Under the pieces are notes generated by a model. It was not told where the DNA came from. It ran no database searches and saw nothing but the letters and a program-made list of their open reading frames with translations. Source: Claveliimonas bilis (lineage in GTDB: Bacteria > Bacillota > Clostridia > Lachnospirales > Lachnospiraceae). From it: a DNA stretch of 64,000 nucleotides. Positions within the stretch are counted from its first letter, which is position 1. Every line of letters begins with the position of its first letter. Location of the stretch: NCBI RefSeq assembly GCF_030296775.1, contig NZ_AP027742.1:2852001-2916000 (forward strand), read 5' to 3'. Made by a program: the position numbers and the translations under genes. Below are positions 1-7,957 of this stretch, one piece after another.

Positions 1-2
1 TT

Positions 3-215
3 TTTCAAAAGTTAGCAGATACCTGTCATATTTCTCCTGCCGGAACCATTATGATCGGAAATGACGGCAACTGTGATATCGCCGGCGCAAAACAGATCGG
101 ATGGGATACACTTTATGTACATTCTAATATTTCGCCAAAAGAAGCAGCGCCCGCTGCCACATTTGTTCTGCCGGAAATGGATATGAGAAAGATCCGGCAA
201 ATTCTCCTCAAGTAA
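3..215 (+). CDS. HAD-superfamily hydrolase, C-terminal fragment
   Basis: Only the last 70 codons or so are inside the window; the reading frame is open from the left edge to TAA at 213-215. The fragment contains MIGNDGNCDIAGAKQIGWDT, which is HAD motif IV (the acidic pair that holds Mg2+, followed by the usual D-x-x-GA-x-x-x-G). This identifies a haloacid dehalogenase-type phosphatase acting on a small phosphorylated metabolite; the substrate cannot be told from the tail. The gene converges on the sugar kinase on the other strand, and the two share a terminator hairpin. Confidence 0.8.
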   Translation, partial: FQKLADTCHISPAGTIMIGNDGNCDIAGAKQIGWDTLYVHSNISPKEAAPAATFVLPEMDMRKIRQILLK

Positions 216-243
216 AAAGGAGCAGGTAAAACCTGCCCCTTTA
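214..243. terminator. Bidirectional terminator between convergent genes
   Basis: GGAGCAGGT and ACCTGCCCC form a short stem with one mismatch, flanked by A-runs on the left and T-runs on the right. It lies between the stops of the HAD fragment (+) and the PfkB kinase (-) and can serve both. Confidence 0.7.
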
Positions 244-1296
244 CTGCTTCGCCCACCCGGCTTCTATTTTCTTCTCCAGTTCTTCCAGAGTTCTTAAACC
301 TCCCAGTGCATCGTAGGCTTCCACACAGCTTGCCCCTTCCGCCGCCGCCAGATGAAGGCAGGTCTCTATGGAGCGCCCGTCCATAACCGCTTTTAGAAAC
401 GCCGCAATACATGTATCTCCAGCCCCTGTTCCGGAACGAACGATTTCCGGCTTATAACTTCTCTCAAAAATCCTGATCTTGCCATTCTGAAAGTACAGCC
501 CGGCAGCTCCGCATTTAATCAGCAGATTTCCGGTTCCCATTTCCAGGACTTTCTCCGCCAGGGGAGCAACGTCTTTTTCAATATCCAGCACAGTGGTAAT
601 ATCCTGACTGCCGGCTCTCTTCTGCCATTCCTCGTATCTCTTCTTATCGACCATGGCGCAGAGTTCTTCCACACTCGGAACAAAATAGTCCACATAGGGC
701 AGCACGTTCCGAAGGATCTTCTCCCAGTCGGCTTTTCCCGCCTCGCTGTCCTCATCTACAAACGCCATATCAAGAGATGTAATCGTTCCCGTCTCTTTTA
801 TCCGCCGGAACATCTCGATCAATTCTCGTCCATCCTCTGCATAGGTACGCTTCATAAGAGGAGGATACCCAAAATGGAAAAGGTCTGCCTCAGCAATTTT
901 TCCAAAATCCAGATCCTCCAGTGAAAAGGTATCATTCGCTCCCGGATTATGCAGAAAAATCCGATCTGTTCCCGGAGGCGCGATGGCTATTGTATAAGAC
1001 GTACTGCTGTCCTTTGATACAATAAGTCCCTTCTCCGCATTATACTTCTGAAAACGGCTGTACACGATCTGTCCCAGCTCATCTTTTCCGATTTTTCCCA
1101 TCAGCTCTACATCAGCGCCCAAAAACTTTAAAGCCAGTCCGGTGTTTGCCACAACACCGCCTGTACTTAGGGTAATATCCTTCATCTGTGTCAGCTTGCC
1201 CGGAACCATGATCTTTTGAAGCGGCAGGACTTTTTCTGCCGAAAACACCGGAGTGATATCCAGACAGACATGTCCCGCAACAATGATCTTTGCCAT
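241..1296 (-). CDS. PfkB-family carbohydrate kinase
   Basis: 351 residues, a ribokinase/PfkB-fold sugar kinase. The N-terminal substrate motif with paired glycines is at residues 46-47, and the C-terminal signature GTGAGD is at 289-294, where Asp294 is the expected catalytic base. It follows a class II aldolase gene with a 51-base gap on the same strand. An aldolase plus a PfkB kinase is the arrangement of tagatose- or fructose-phosphate catabolism: the kinase makes a ketose bisphosphate (or phosphorylates a sugar acid) and the aldolase splits it. The exact sugar cannot be read from sequence, and no transporter is adjacent. Confidence 0.85.
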   Translation of the reverse strand: MAKIIVAGHVCLDITPVFSAEKVLPLQKIMVPGKLTQMKDITLSTGGVVANTGLALKFLGADVELMGKIGKDELGQIVYSRFQKYNAEKGLIVSKDSSTSYTIAIAPPGTDRIFLHNPGANDTFSLEDLDFGKIAEADLFHFGYPPLMKRTYAEDGRELIEMFRRIKETGTITSLDMAFVDEDSEAGKADWEKILRNVLPYVDYFVPSVEELCAMVDKKRYEEWQKRAGSQDITTVLDIEKDVAPLAEKVLEMGTGNLLIKCGAAGLYFQNGKIRIFERSYKPEIVRSGTGAGDTCIAAFLKAVMDGRSIETCLHLAAAEGASCVEAYDALGGLRTLEELEKKIEAGWAKQ

Positions 1297-1347
1297 ATCC
1301 TCTGCTCCTTTCCCTTACGTTTTCCAAACAGACGCATATGCTTTTAT

Positions 1348-2196
1348 CTAAGCTCTGTTCACGCTTCCGAACACCTTCATTTTCTTCATGGTCTCCTGCT
1401 TCACTGCCTCGATCACCTGATTCTGTATATTCGTCTGCCCCAGTCCTTCCCTGTAATTTTCATAAGCAGCCTTTGCGGCGATACAGTTGATATCCGTGAA
1501 AATATTAATCTTCGTAATTCCGTTTGCCACACAGTTTCTGAAATCGTCATCGGAAAGTCCGCTTCCCCCGTGCAGCACTAAAGGAGTTTCTATTGTACGG
1601 GATATTTCCGCAAGCCTTCCGATATCGAGTCTGGGCTTTTCCTTATACGCTCCGTGAGCCGTTCCAATAGCCACTGCCAGCGCATCCACATTTGTCCGCT
1701 TGGCAAAATCCTTTGCCTGCTCCGGCTGGGTATAAATGCTGTCATCCTCTGCATCTGTTTTTCCCAGATTTCCCTCATTGGCTCCTACATGCCCCAATTC
1801 TGCTTCTACTGATGCACCAAAGGTTCCTGCTGTTTTCACCATATCCGCCACACGTTTTACATTATTCTCATAGGTATCTGTAGAACAGTCATACATGACA
1901 GAGGTATACCCCAGCTTCAGCGCCTCCATAATCCTCTGCTCGGTTACTCCGTGGTCGAAATGCAGCACGACCGGAACAGAAGCTTTCTTCGCCATGGGAA
2001 CCATAAAATACGCCAGCTCTTCCAGTTCCGCATAAGGAAGAAGTACCTCTGCCGTTCCGATAATAACCGGTGAGCGCAGCTCCTCCGCAGCCTGTATCAC
2101 CCCTTTTGTCATTTCCAGATTCACTGTATTAAAGAGTCCCACACCGTACTTTTTTTCCTTCGCATCCTTTAAAACCTCCCGTAATGTGACAAGCAT
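1348..2196 (-). CDS. Class II fructose/tagatose-bisphosphate aldolase family protein
   Basis: 282 residues, a zinc-dependent class II aldolase (GatY/KbaY/FbaA family). The metal and catalytic residues are visible: D81-H82 in HFDHG, the AELGHVG acidic loop near 133, H181 in GTAHG, and H209 in LHGGSG. A strong AAGGAGG lies 7 bases before the ATG. It is the first gene of a two-gene operon with the PfkB kinase and has its own sigma-A-like promoter. A second class II aldolase at 43.1-44.0 kb looks like the glycolytic housekeeping enzyme, so this copy is probably for a dedicated sugar pathway (inference). Confidence 0.88.
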   Translation of the reverse strand: MLVTLREVLKDAKEKKYGVGLFNTVNLEMTKGVIQAAEELRSPVIIGTAEVLLPYAELEELAYFMVPMAKKASVPVVLHFDHGVTEQRIMEALKLGYTSVMYDCSTDTYENNVKRVADMVKTAGTFGASVEAELGHVGANEGNLGKTDAEDDSIYTQPEQAKDFAKRTNVDALAVAIGTAHGAYKEKPRLDIGRLAEISRTIETPLVLHGGSGLSDDDFRNCVANGITKINIFTDINCIAAKAAYENYREGLGQTNIQNQVIEAVKQETMKKMKVFGSVNRA

Positions 2197-2265
2197 ACCA
2201 TTTCCTCCTTATTTCCACTTTTGTTATATTGATTCATAAATCCAATTTACAAATCTACTTCTTCC

Positions 2266-2294
2266 AGTGTAGCGGAAAGACAGGGGAAAGTCAA
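2266..2294 (-). promoter_or_regulatory. Sigma-A-like promoter of the aldolase/kinase operon
   Basis: On the minus strand TTGACT (2289-2294) and TACACT (2266-2271) are separated by 17 bases, about 70 bases upstream of the aldolase start. Confidence 0.6.
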
Positions 2295-2321
2295 AACATA
2301 TTCCGGGTTTCCTGCTCTTTT

Positions 2322-3593
2322 TTACCCTTTGCTCTTCCCGCACCAGTCACGCACAGCAAAGAGGAAAAATACCACCGTTTCCACTGCGGCCGCTCCCACC
2401 ATAACAAAGGGAATCCATACCGCCATATCGCCGGCAAAGACAAATTTTGTGTCCAGGAGCGCATAGGTCAGGCTGTTATTAAGTCCCACTCCGGAGGAAG
2501 GAAGAAGACAGCGCAGCCAGTTTCCCACATTTCCATTTGCCATGATATAGAGCAAAAGCGGAAGGAAAAGAAACACCAGAGCCAGGATGGATGAAGAAAA
2601 TATTTTTTTCATTCTCCCGGATAAAAACAGAGTAAAGCATATGGTTGCCAGAAGGCTGATATATCCTCCCAAAATGATCAGAATCTGCAGCTCCCATATA
2701 TTCACGGGCAGAAAGACAGCCACAGACAGAAGCGCCTGCACAGAAGTCTTCAGACTCTCCCATCCAAATGCCGTGTCCATGATCAAAAGGAAAATGCCAG
2801 TGCAGAGAAAATATTCTACTGTCACGATCAAAAGGGCTGCCAGTATTCTGTTTACTGCAAGTTTCCTTCGCCCGTGTCTGGTACATTTTATGATCTGTTC
2901 CGCCTGGGTCTGATAATCACCGGAAAATGCAGGTGCTACCAGGATCGTCCCCAGTATGACAAGTAAAAACACAATAAGCACTGTATAATCCACCGCATTG
3001 GAGGAAATACCCGACTCATAATAAAACGGCCGGTCTATCTGTTCATAGAGTGTTTTCGCCTGACTTACCGCCGCATCCACTTTCTTTCCGGTACCGTTTT
3101 CCAGATAGAGAAGATCGGACAAATGCTGGTCTATCTGCTGATAAAATCCATCTGCATGTTCCTCTGTCAATTCTTCTCTGGAAAGAGCCATTCCTGTCTC
3201 CGGTTCTGCATAGGCTTCCGACATTCTCGTCAAGATCCACTCATAGGGATAGACATCCTGGAAATAATCGCTCCCACTCACCCGGTCGTCATAAATCCCG
3301 TCAGGAAGCCCTCCCTCATACCGGTTTTCAAATGAATGCCACCGGTCGATGGATTCTGCAAGCTTTTCTTCGGTGATCTCTCCGTGGAACTGCCCCTGAT
3401 TTTCTCTTTGCATTCGGATGGCTTCCAGTCCTTCAACCGTCACTTCCTGCCCGTCTTCATCCGTATAAATATAGCTTTCAAATGAAATCGGAAAATACGC
3501 CAGCGCCACCGCAAAAAGCAGACCCAAAAGCAGCGTGATCTGTACGGACCTTGTCTTTAAAAATCGTTTCAGCTCTGCTGTAAAAATACGCAT
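2322..3593 (-). CDS. ABC-2-type transporter permease
   Basis: 423-residue membrane protein. One N-terminal transmembrane helix (about 16-36) is followed by an extracytoplasmic domain of roughly 160 residues rich in charged and aromatic residues, then about five C-terminal transmembrane helices. This topology is usual for ABC-2-type permeases of the bacitracin/antibiotic-resistance exporter kind. Its start follows the ATPase stop directly (3593/3594), so the two are translationally coupled. With the ATPase it should form an exporter or a membrane-stress device; the substrate is unknown. Confidence 0.8.
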   Translation of the reverse strand: MRIFTAELKRFLKTRSVQITLLLGLLFAVALAYFPISFESYIYTDEDGQEVTVEGLEAIRMQRENQGQFHGEITEEKLAESIDRWHSFENRYEGGLPDGIYDDRVSGSDYFQDVYPYEWILTRMSEAYAEPETGMALSREELTEEHADGFYQQIDQHLSDLLYLENGTGKKVDAAVSQAKTLYEQIDRPFYYESGISSNAVDYTVLIVFLLVILGTILVAPAFSGDYQTQAEQIIKCTRHGRRKLAVNRILAALLIVTVEYFLCTGIFLLIMDTAFGWESLKTSVQALLSVAVFLPVNIWELQILIILGGYISLLATICFTLFLSGRMKKIFSSSILALVFLFLPLLLYIMANGNVGNWLRCLLPSSGVGLNNSLTYALLDTKFVFAGDMAVWIPFVMVGAAAVETVVFFLFAVRDWCGKSKG

Positions 3594-4469
3594 CTATTCC
3601 ACCTCCTCTTCCGGGAAGAGCCACAAATACAAGTCCTCCAGCTTTGGAGCACATTCTTTTGTTCCTTCTATCACAGGCCTCTTTGCCAGGTAACGGATAG
3701 AAACCATATTTTCTTCTTCCCCCCGGATATTTACAATACGCAGATTTTTTTCATACTTATGAAGATCATATTCCGGAATACAGGCTGACCACACTTTATG
3801 CTCCACCTGCTTAAGAAGTTCTTTTGGCGTTCCGGCCGCCACAATTTTTCCTTCTTTCATAATCGCCGTACTCGCTGCAATATACTCAATGTCCGGAACA
3901 ATGTGAGTAGATATCAGCACAATGCGGTCTGTGGCAAATTCCGACAGAAGATTGCGTAATTTGATCCGCTCTCCCGGATCAAGTCCGCTGGTCGGCTCAT
4001 CCAGGATCAACACTTCCGGATCGTTTAAAAGAGCCTGTGCGATCCCTACCCTCCTCTTCATTCCTCCGGACAGCTGGCGGATCTTCTTTTTCCTTACATC
4101 TGCCAGGGAAAATGTCTGCAGCAGACCTTCTATCCGTTTTGCGGCTGTTTTCCTGCTGATCCCTTTTAACGCCGCCATATAATCCAGATAATCCTGCACA
4201 TGAAATTCCGGATAAAAGCCAAATTCCTGGGGCAGATAACCGAAAATACTGCGGTAGCTTCCTCCCAGTACATCAATAGAAACATTGTCGTATTCCACCG
4301 TTCCCGACGAAGGCTTTATCAGACCTGCCACCATGCGCATAAGGGTTGTCTTTCCGGCTCCGTTTGCTCCAAGAAGCCCCCATATGCCCGGAGTCAGCGT
4401 CCAGTTCACGCGATCCACTGCCCTTTTATCTTTAAATTCTTTCGTCAGATCTTTTATACAAAGTTCCAT
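3594..4469 (-). CDS. ABC transporter ATP-binding protein
   Basis: 291 residues. Walker A GANGAGKT (35-42), Q-loop Gln81, signature LSGGMKRR (133-140), Walker B VLILDEPT (153-160) and the switch His near 189 are all intact, so it should hydrolyse ATP. It is closest in style to multidrug/bacitracin-type (CcmA/BcrA) ATPases. It overlaps the preceding membrane-protein gene by 16 bases and abuts the permease gene, so it sits in the middle of a coupled four-gene operon headed by an ECF sigma factor. Confidence 0.93.
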   Translation of the reverse strand: MELCIKDLTKEFKDKRAVDRVNWTLTPGIWGLLGANGAGKTTLMRMVAGLIKPSSGTVEYDNVSIDVLGGSYRSIFGYLPQEFGFYPEFHVQDYLDYMAALKGISRKTAAKRIEGLLQTFSLADVRKKKIRQLSGGMKRRVGIAQALLNDPEVLILDEPTSGLDPGERIKLRNLLSEFATDRIVLISTHIVPDIEYIAASTAIMKEGKIVAAGTPKELLKQVEHKVWSACIPEYDLHKYEKNLRIVNIRGEEENMVSIRYLAKRPVIEGTKECAPKLEDLYLWLFPEEEVE

Positions 4470-5269
4470 TCCATCTCTTCCCCTTCCTGTTCAAAATAAA
4501 ATTGAGTTTTCTTTAATTTCCAGATCTCAAGAAGGCAGGCCAAAAGCGAAAGAGCGCACAGCACCCATATAACCGCCGACAGGCTGCCGCTTCCGTCATA
4601 TCCCCAGACTTTGCGCCATATAAGAAACGCTCCTGCCACAAGAATCAGCGATATGGTACTTCCCCATACAAGGTGTTCCCTTTTCTGAAGCATGAAATAG
4701 AAAACACAGGCAACAGAGAGCAGAAATGGCAGGATGAGATAAGCTGCCAGCTCATTAAAACAAACGATATTTCTGACAAAAACGAATCCTCCAATAGACG
4801 CCGCCATAATCCCGGCACTCCCCATACACACAACAATTCTTGCCATCATCAGGCGGGACAGTGAAAAATAAGAAGACTCTTCCAGCTCCGCCATATTATG
4901 GCGAAAAGATCTGGCAAAGGCAGGAACGCTGCTCCACGCCGCCGCAACTGCTGAGACACATAAGATCAGTACTCCTTTGTTCTGGAGATATACCAGCCCC
5001 CGAGGCCCCTCTTCTGTCAGAGCTGTTACTACAATAAGCACAAAAATAAAAATAAGAAGCTGCAGTCCCAGGCTGAGCTTTCCCACACACTGCACCTGAC
5101 TGGCAAGGAGCCTTAAAAATCCTGCATCGGGACCAAAGGAGCGTCTTATTTCCCACATATCTGCCGCCCGCCTGACTGTCTGGTAAACGTGAGCACTGCA
5201 CGGTACAGATTTTTCTTTCTCTTTTTGAAATTCCTGTTTTATTACATTTTTCACCATACGTCTATTCAT
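4454..5269 (-). CDS. Multi-pass membrane protein of the ECF sigma/ABC operon
   Basis: 271 residues. About 65 cytosolic N-terminal residues precede roughly six transmembrane helices (from residue 67 on, then near 98, 134, 160, 200 and 232). I do not recognise a named family. It overlaps the ECF sigma gene by 8 bases and the ABC ATPase by 16. The position directly after a sigma gene is where an anti-sigma factor is usually found, but there is no HxxxCxxC zinc motif. It may be a non-standard anti-sigma factor, or a second permease subunit of the exporter. Confidence 0.7.
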   Translation of the reverse strand: MNRRMVKNVIKQEFQKEKEKSVPCSAHVYQTVRRAADMWEIRRSFGPDAGFLRLLASQVQCVGKLSLGLQLLIFIFVLIVVTALTEEGPRGLVYLQNKGVLILCVSAVAAAWSSVPAFARSFRHNMAELEESSYFSLSRLMMARIVVCMGSAGIMAASIGGFVFVRNIVCFNELAAYLILPFLLSVACVFYFMLQKREHLVWGSTISLILVAGAFLIWRKVWGYDGSGSLSAVIWVLCALSLLACLLEIWKLKKTQFYFEQEGEEMEWNFV

Positions 5270-5789
5270 TCATATTCCACCTTCTTTCTTCCATTTCTTT
5301 TTCCAGCAGTTTTAACGCTTTTCTAAGTCTTGACTGAACCGTTCGGAGCGGAAGGTTTAAAACCTGTCCGATTTCCCTAAGTTTCAGTTCCTGGGAAAAC
5401 CTTAAAAATACAATTTCCCTAAGGTCGTCCGGCAGGCAGCTCAATAGAAGCAGGAAATCTTCTTTCTCCTCTTCCTCATCCAACCCTTTGTCCCAGCAGG
5501 GGATTTCGGGCAAGAGAGTGTTGTCTCTTGCTTTTCTGCACAGATCCACACAGGTATTGGCTGCCACCTGATATAAAAAGGCGCGGAACTTTCCCTTATG
5601 TCTGTAACGGTCCAGATAGCGGAACACTTTCAGAAATGTTTCCTGCACAGCGTCCTCCGCCATCCCCGGATCAGGGACATGATATCTGCAGTAGACAAGG
5701 ATTTCTCCATAATAAAGCTGTACCAGTTCTTCCACTGCATCGCGGTTTCCACTTTTCAGTTGTTCAAAAATTTCATCTTCGCGCGTCAT
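5262..5789 (-). CDS. ECF-type RNA polymerase sigma factor
   Basis: 175 residues with both parts of an extracytoplasmic-function sigma factor. Region 2 contains DAVQETFLKVFRYLDRY (near 46-62) followed by the FRAFLYQVAANTCVDLCRK stretch. Region 4 is the C-terminal helix-turn-helix with LRFSQELKLREIGQVLNLPL and TVQSRLRKAL. It heads a tightly overlapping operon with a membrane protein and an ABC exporter, which suggests that it activates its own operon in response to envelope stress. No clear autoregulatory promoter could be assigned by eye. Confidence 0.92.
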   Translation of the reverse strand: MTREDEIFEQLKSGNRDAVEELVQLYYGEILVYCRYHVPDPGMAEDAVQETFLKVFRYLDRYRHKGKFRAFLYQVAANTCVDLCRKARDNTLLPEIPCWDKGLDEEEEKEDFLLLLSCLPDDLREIVFLRFSQELKLREIGQVLNLPLRTVQSRLRKALKLLEKEMEERRWNMNE

Positions 5790-5959
5790 AGTTTTCCCTT
5801 TGCTTTGAGGTAATAGAGTCTCTATATAATATACAACGGATCGAATGGAGGAAAATGATTAAAGGGGGGAAGAAAATCTTTCGGATTTGTAAACGGCTGA
5901 TTACGCCAGATTGGGAAAATGACCGGAATATTCCTGATATAGGTTGGAGTAAAAAAATA

Positions 5960-7583
5960 GTCAGTTGATAAAAAATAAATGAAAAGAGTATTGGTTCCTT
6001 GAGGTATAATGATTTCGACGAAAAAAACAAAAACCGAAAGGAGTCCAATACTCATGGATATTATAACATTAATCAATACTCTTGTCAGCGGATTACTCAA
6101 TGCGGAGGAGAAATTTCTGGAACACCTGGATTCATTTACTATGTTCGAGGAAACGGTCAGCAGCTTGAGCAATCAACTGGCGGCAGATTTTATCGGGCTG
6201 GTACTGACGAATGCGGACCAGCTGATCCGTGACAGCGGGATACGCAAAGGCCGTTATACTGTACAGCGGAGCAGACAGAGGACCTTGATCTCCATTGTGG
6301 GAGATATTACCTTTACGCATACCCTGTATAAAGATCAGGCGGGAAAGAACCGATGCCTTCTGGATGAACTGATACGTCTGCCGGACAGAGAAAGATTTAC
6401 AGCCGCGGCAGAAGCAAAACTGTTAAATGAAGCGGAAGTCCATTCTTATCAGCATGCTGCGGAGTCTATAAAGACAAATGGACAAACGATCACAAAGACA
6501 ACGGTAATGAACAAAGTCCACTCCATCGAAAAACAGATCCCGGAGATGGAAGAGGCGCCAAAGGAAAAGAAAGCCTGCGAATACCTCTATATTGAAGCAG
6601 ATGAGGATCATATCCACCGACAGAAAGATGGAAAAGAACAGGGATGTTTTATCGGCAAGCTGGTCTATCTCTTTGAAGGGAAGGAAGAGATCTGCAATGG
6701 CAGGAGAAAGCTGGTCTCACCGTTCTATTTTGGAGGGCTTTATGCGGGATCAGAACAGAATGCCGCCCTGTGGGAATCTGTAGATGCTTATATCCGGCAG
6801 CACTATGATCTGGATGTACTGAAATGCGTGTATATCAACAGCGATGGAGGGAGCTGGATCCGAGCAGCCGCCGGCTATGTAAGTAAAAGCAGACTTGTAG
6901 CAGACCGGTTCCATCTGATGAAATACATTAACCGGGTAGCCCGGTATACGCTGGAAGAAGAAGGAATCACAAAAGGCCGGTTCTATAAGTATATTTATAA
7001 AAATAAGCTCTTGGCAGCCAAAAAGCTTCTGACCCGGATCCAGAACCACTGTGAAGGGAGCGACCGTGCGGTAGAAGACTGCAGGACATATCTTGTTGGA
7101 AACTGGGAGTATATCGAGAGGGCATTTCATGATAAGTACGTACTGGGGTGCAGCGCGGAAGGACATGTGAGCAGCGTTTTATCTGAACGCATGAGCTCAA
7201 GGCCAATGGGCTGGAGTGAAACAGGCTCAGACCGGATGTGCAAGCTGCGTTGTTTTATCCGTAATTATGGCCGGGAAAAAGTGATCGATCTGGTGAATTA
7301 CCGGAGGGATCGGGAACTGGAAACCTGCGTGGCAACAGGAACAGACGGCTTGATAGATGAGCGGCAGAAGAAAAAGTATACGGCGAAGCAGAGGGAGGCC
7401 CAGCGGTACGCAGAGGCTTTACATGGAACTCTGGCAGGAAATTCCACAGTGCGGAAGATCCTTGCCATCCGAGAACAGATTGGAAATATATAAACTTGAA
7501 AAAAAGAAAAGCCGGTTGTATGATTAAGAAAATAGGTCTGAAGTCATATCTTCTTGGACGTAGTCTTTTTCATATCAACTGAC
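5960..7583 (+). mobile_element. ISLre2-family insertion sequence
   Basis: Imperfect terminal inverted repeats bound the element: GTCAGTTGATA at 5960-5970 and TATCAACTGAC at 7573-7583, with weaker similarity continuing inward (TGAAAAGAG against TGAAAAAGA). The span is 1.62 kb and contains one transposase gene. I see no clean target duplication directly at the ends. The 10-mer CCTGATATAG occurs 15-16 bases outside each end (5933-5942 and 7600-7609), which may be chance. Confidence 0.75.
6054..7493 (+). CDS. ISLre2-family transposase
   Basis: 479 residues from the ATG at 6054, chosen because AAAGGAG lies just upstream; the frame is also open to an earlier ATG at 6009 with no ribosome site. It resembles the UPF0236/ISLre2 transposases: an N-terminal dimer/HTH region, then a DDE-like nuclease core with YIEADEDH, YINSDGGSW and ADRFHLMKYINR, and a conserved tail with SSRPMGWSE. 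The frame is intact, so the element may be active. It is the only gene of the IS and is transcribed against most neighbours. Confidence 0.92.
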   Translation: MDIITLINTLVSGLLNAEEKFLEHLDSFTMFEETVSSLSNQLAADFIGLVLTNADQLIRDSGIRKGRYTVQRSRQRTLISIVGDITFTHTLYKDQAGKNRCLLDELIRLPDRERFTAAAEAKLLNEAEVHSYQHAAESIKTNGQTITKTTVMNKVHSIEKQIPEMEEAPKEKKACEYLYIEADEDHIHRQKDGKEQGCFIGKLVYLFEGKEEICNGRRKLVSPFYFGGLYAGSEQNAALWESVDAYIRQHYDLDVLKCVYINSDGGSWIRAAAGYVSKSRLVADRFHLMKYINRVARYTLEEEGITKGRFYKYIYKNKLLAAKKLLTRIQNHCEGSDRAVEDCRTYLVGNWEYIERAFHDKYVLGCSAEGHVSSVLSERMSSRPMGWSETGSDRMCKLRCFIRNYGREKVIDLVNYRRDRELETCVATGTDGLIDERQKKKYTAKQREAQRYAEALHGTLAGNSTVRKILAIREQIGNI

Positions 7584-7617
7584 AATTCGTTTACTTCATC
7601 CTGATATAGATAATCTG

Positions 7618-7646
7618 AAGACATTATGCCAGTTGTATGATATACT
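7618..7646 (+). promoter_or_regulatory. Possible promoter of the 60-residue membrane protein
   Basis: AAGACA (7618-7623) and TATACT (7641-7646) with a 17-base spacer, just outside the IS right end. This leaves a leader of about 95 bases before the small gene. Confidence 0.4.
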
Positions 7647-7747
7647 TTAGATAAACTTTTAAGTGAAGACTGGAGACGATATCAAATTAGTTTTACGTTT
7701 AAGACAGAACCGGAAACAATATATCAATGTGAAAGGTTGGGGAAAAA

Positions 7748-7930
7748 ATGAACATACGTAAAATAACAGATAATATAATCTTAATTTTCTGCATCGGTTA
7801 TTTAACTCTTAGAACTATTTATCTTGAATATCCAGAGAATCCACATCTTGCAGGATTTTCTTTCTTTTGCGGTTTACAGATATTGATATATGTCATAGAA
7901 ATATGGATACGGGAACGGAAATCTAAATAA
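7748..7930 (+). CDS. Small two-helix membrane protein, unknown
   Basis: 60 residues with two hydrophobic helices (about 8-26 and 37-53) and a basic tail RERKSK. AAAGGTTGGGG precedes the ATG. No family is recognised. It lies between an ISLre2 element and a convergent lipoprotein gene, and its last ten codons form one arm of a long inverted repeat. It could be an IS-associated remnant or a genuine small membrane protein; the moderate ribosome site and upstream promoter-like sequence favour expression. Confidence 0.5.
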   Translation: MNIRKITDNIILIFCIGYLTLRTIYLEYPENPHLAGFSFFCGLQILIYVIEIWIRERKSK

Positions 7931-7952
7931 ATTTCCGTTCCTGTATCCATAT
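7901..7952. terminator. Long inverted repeat between convergent genes
   Basis: A 22-base arm (7901-7922) pairs with 7931-7952 with a single G-U/mismatch and an 8-base loop. The stop codon of the small gene lies in the loop. There is no clear T-tract on either side, so this may be a convergent terminator of unusual type or a mobile-element remnant. Confidence 0.5.
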
Positions 7953-7957
7953 CATGA

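Noticed and set aside
5933-7609. CCTGATATAG repeats as target duplication of the ISLre2 element
   Set aside because: The copies lie 15-16 bases outside the inverted repeats with unrelated bases between, so they are probably chance.
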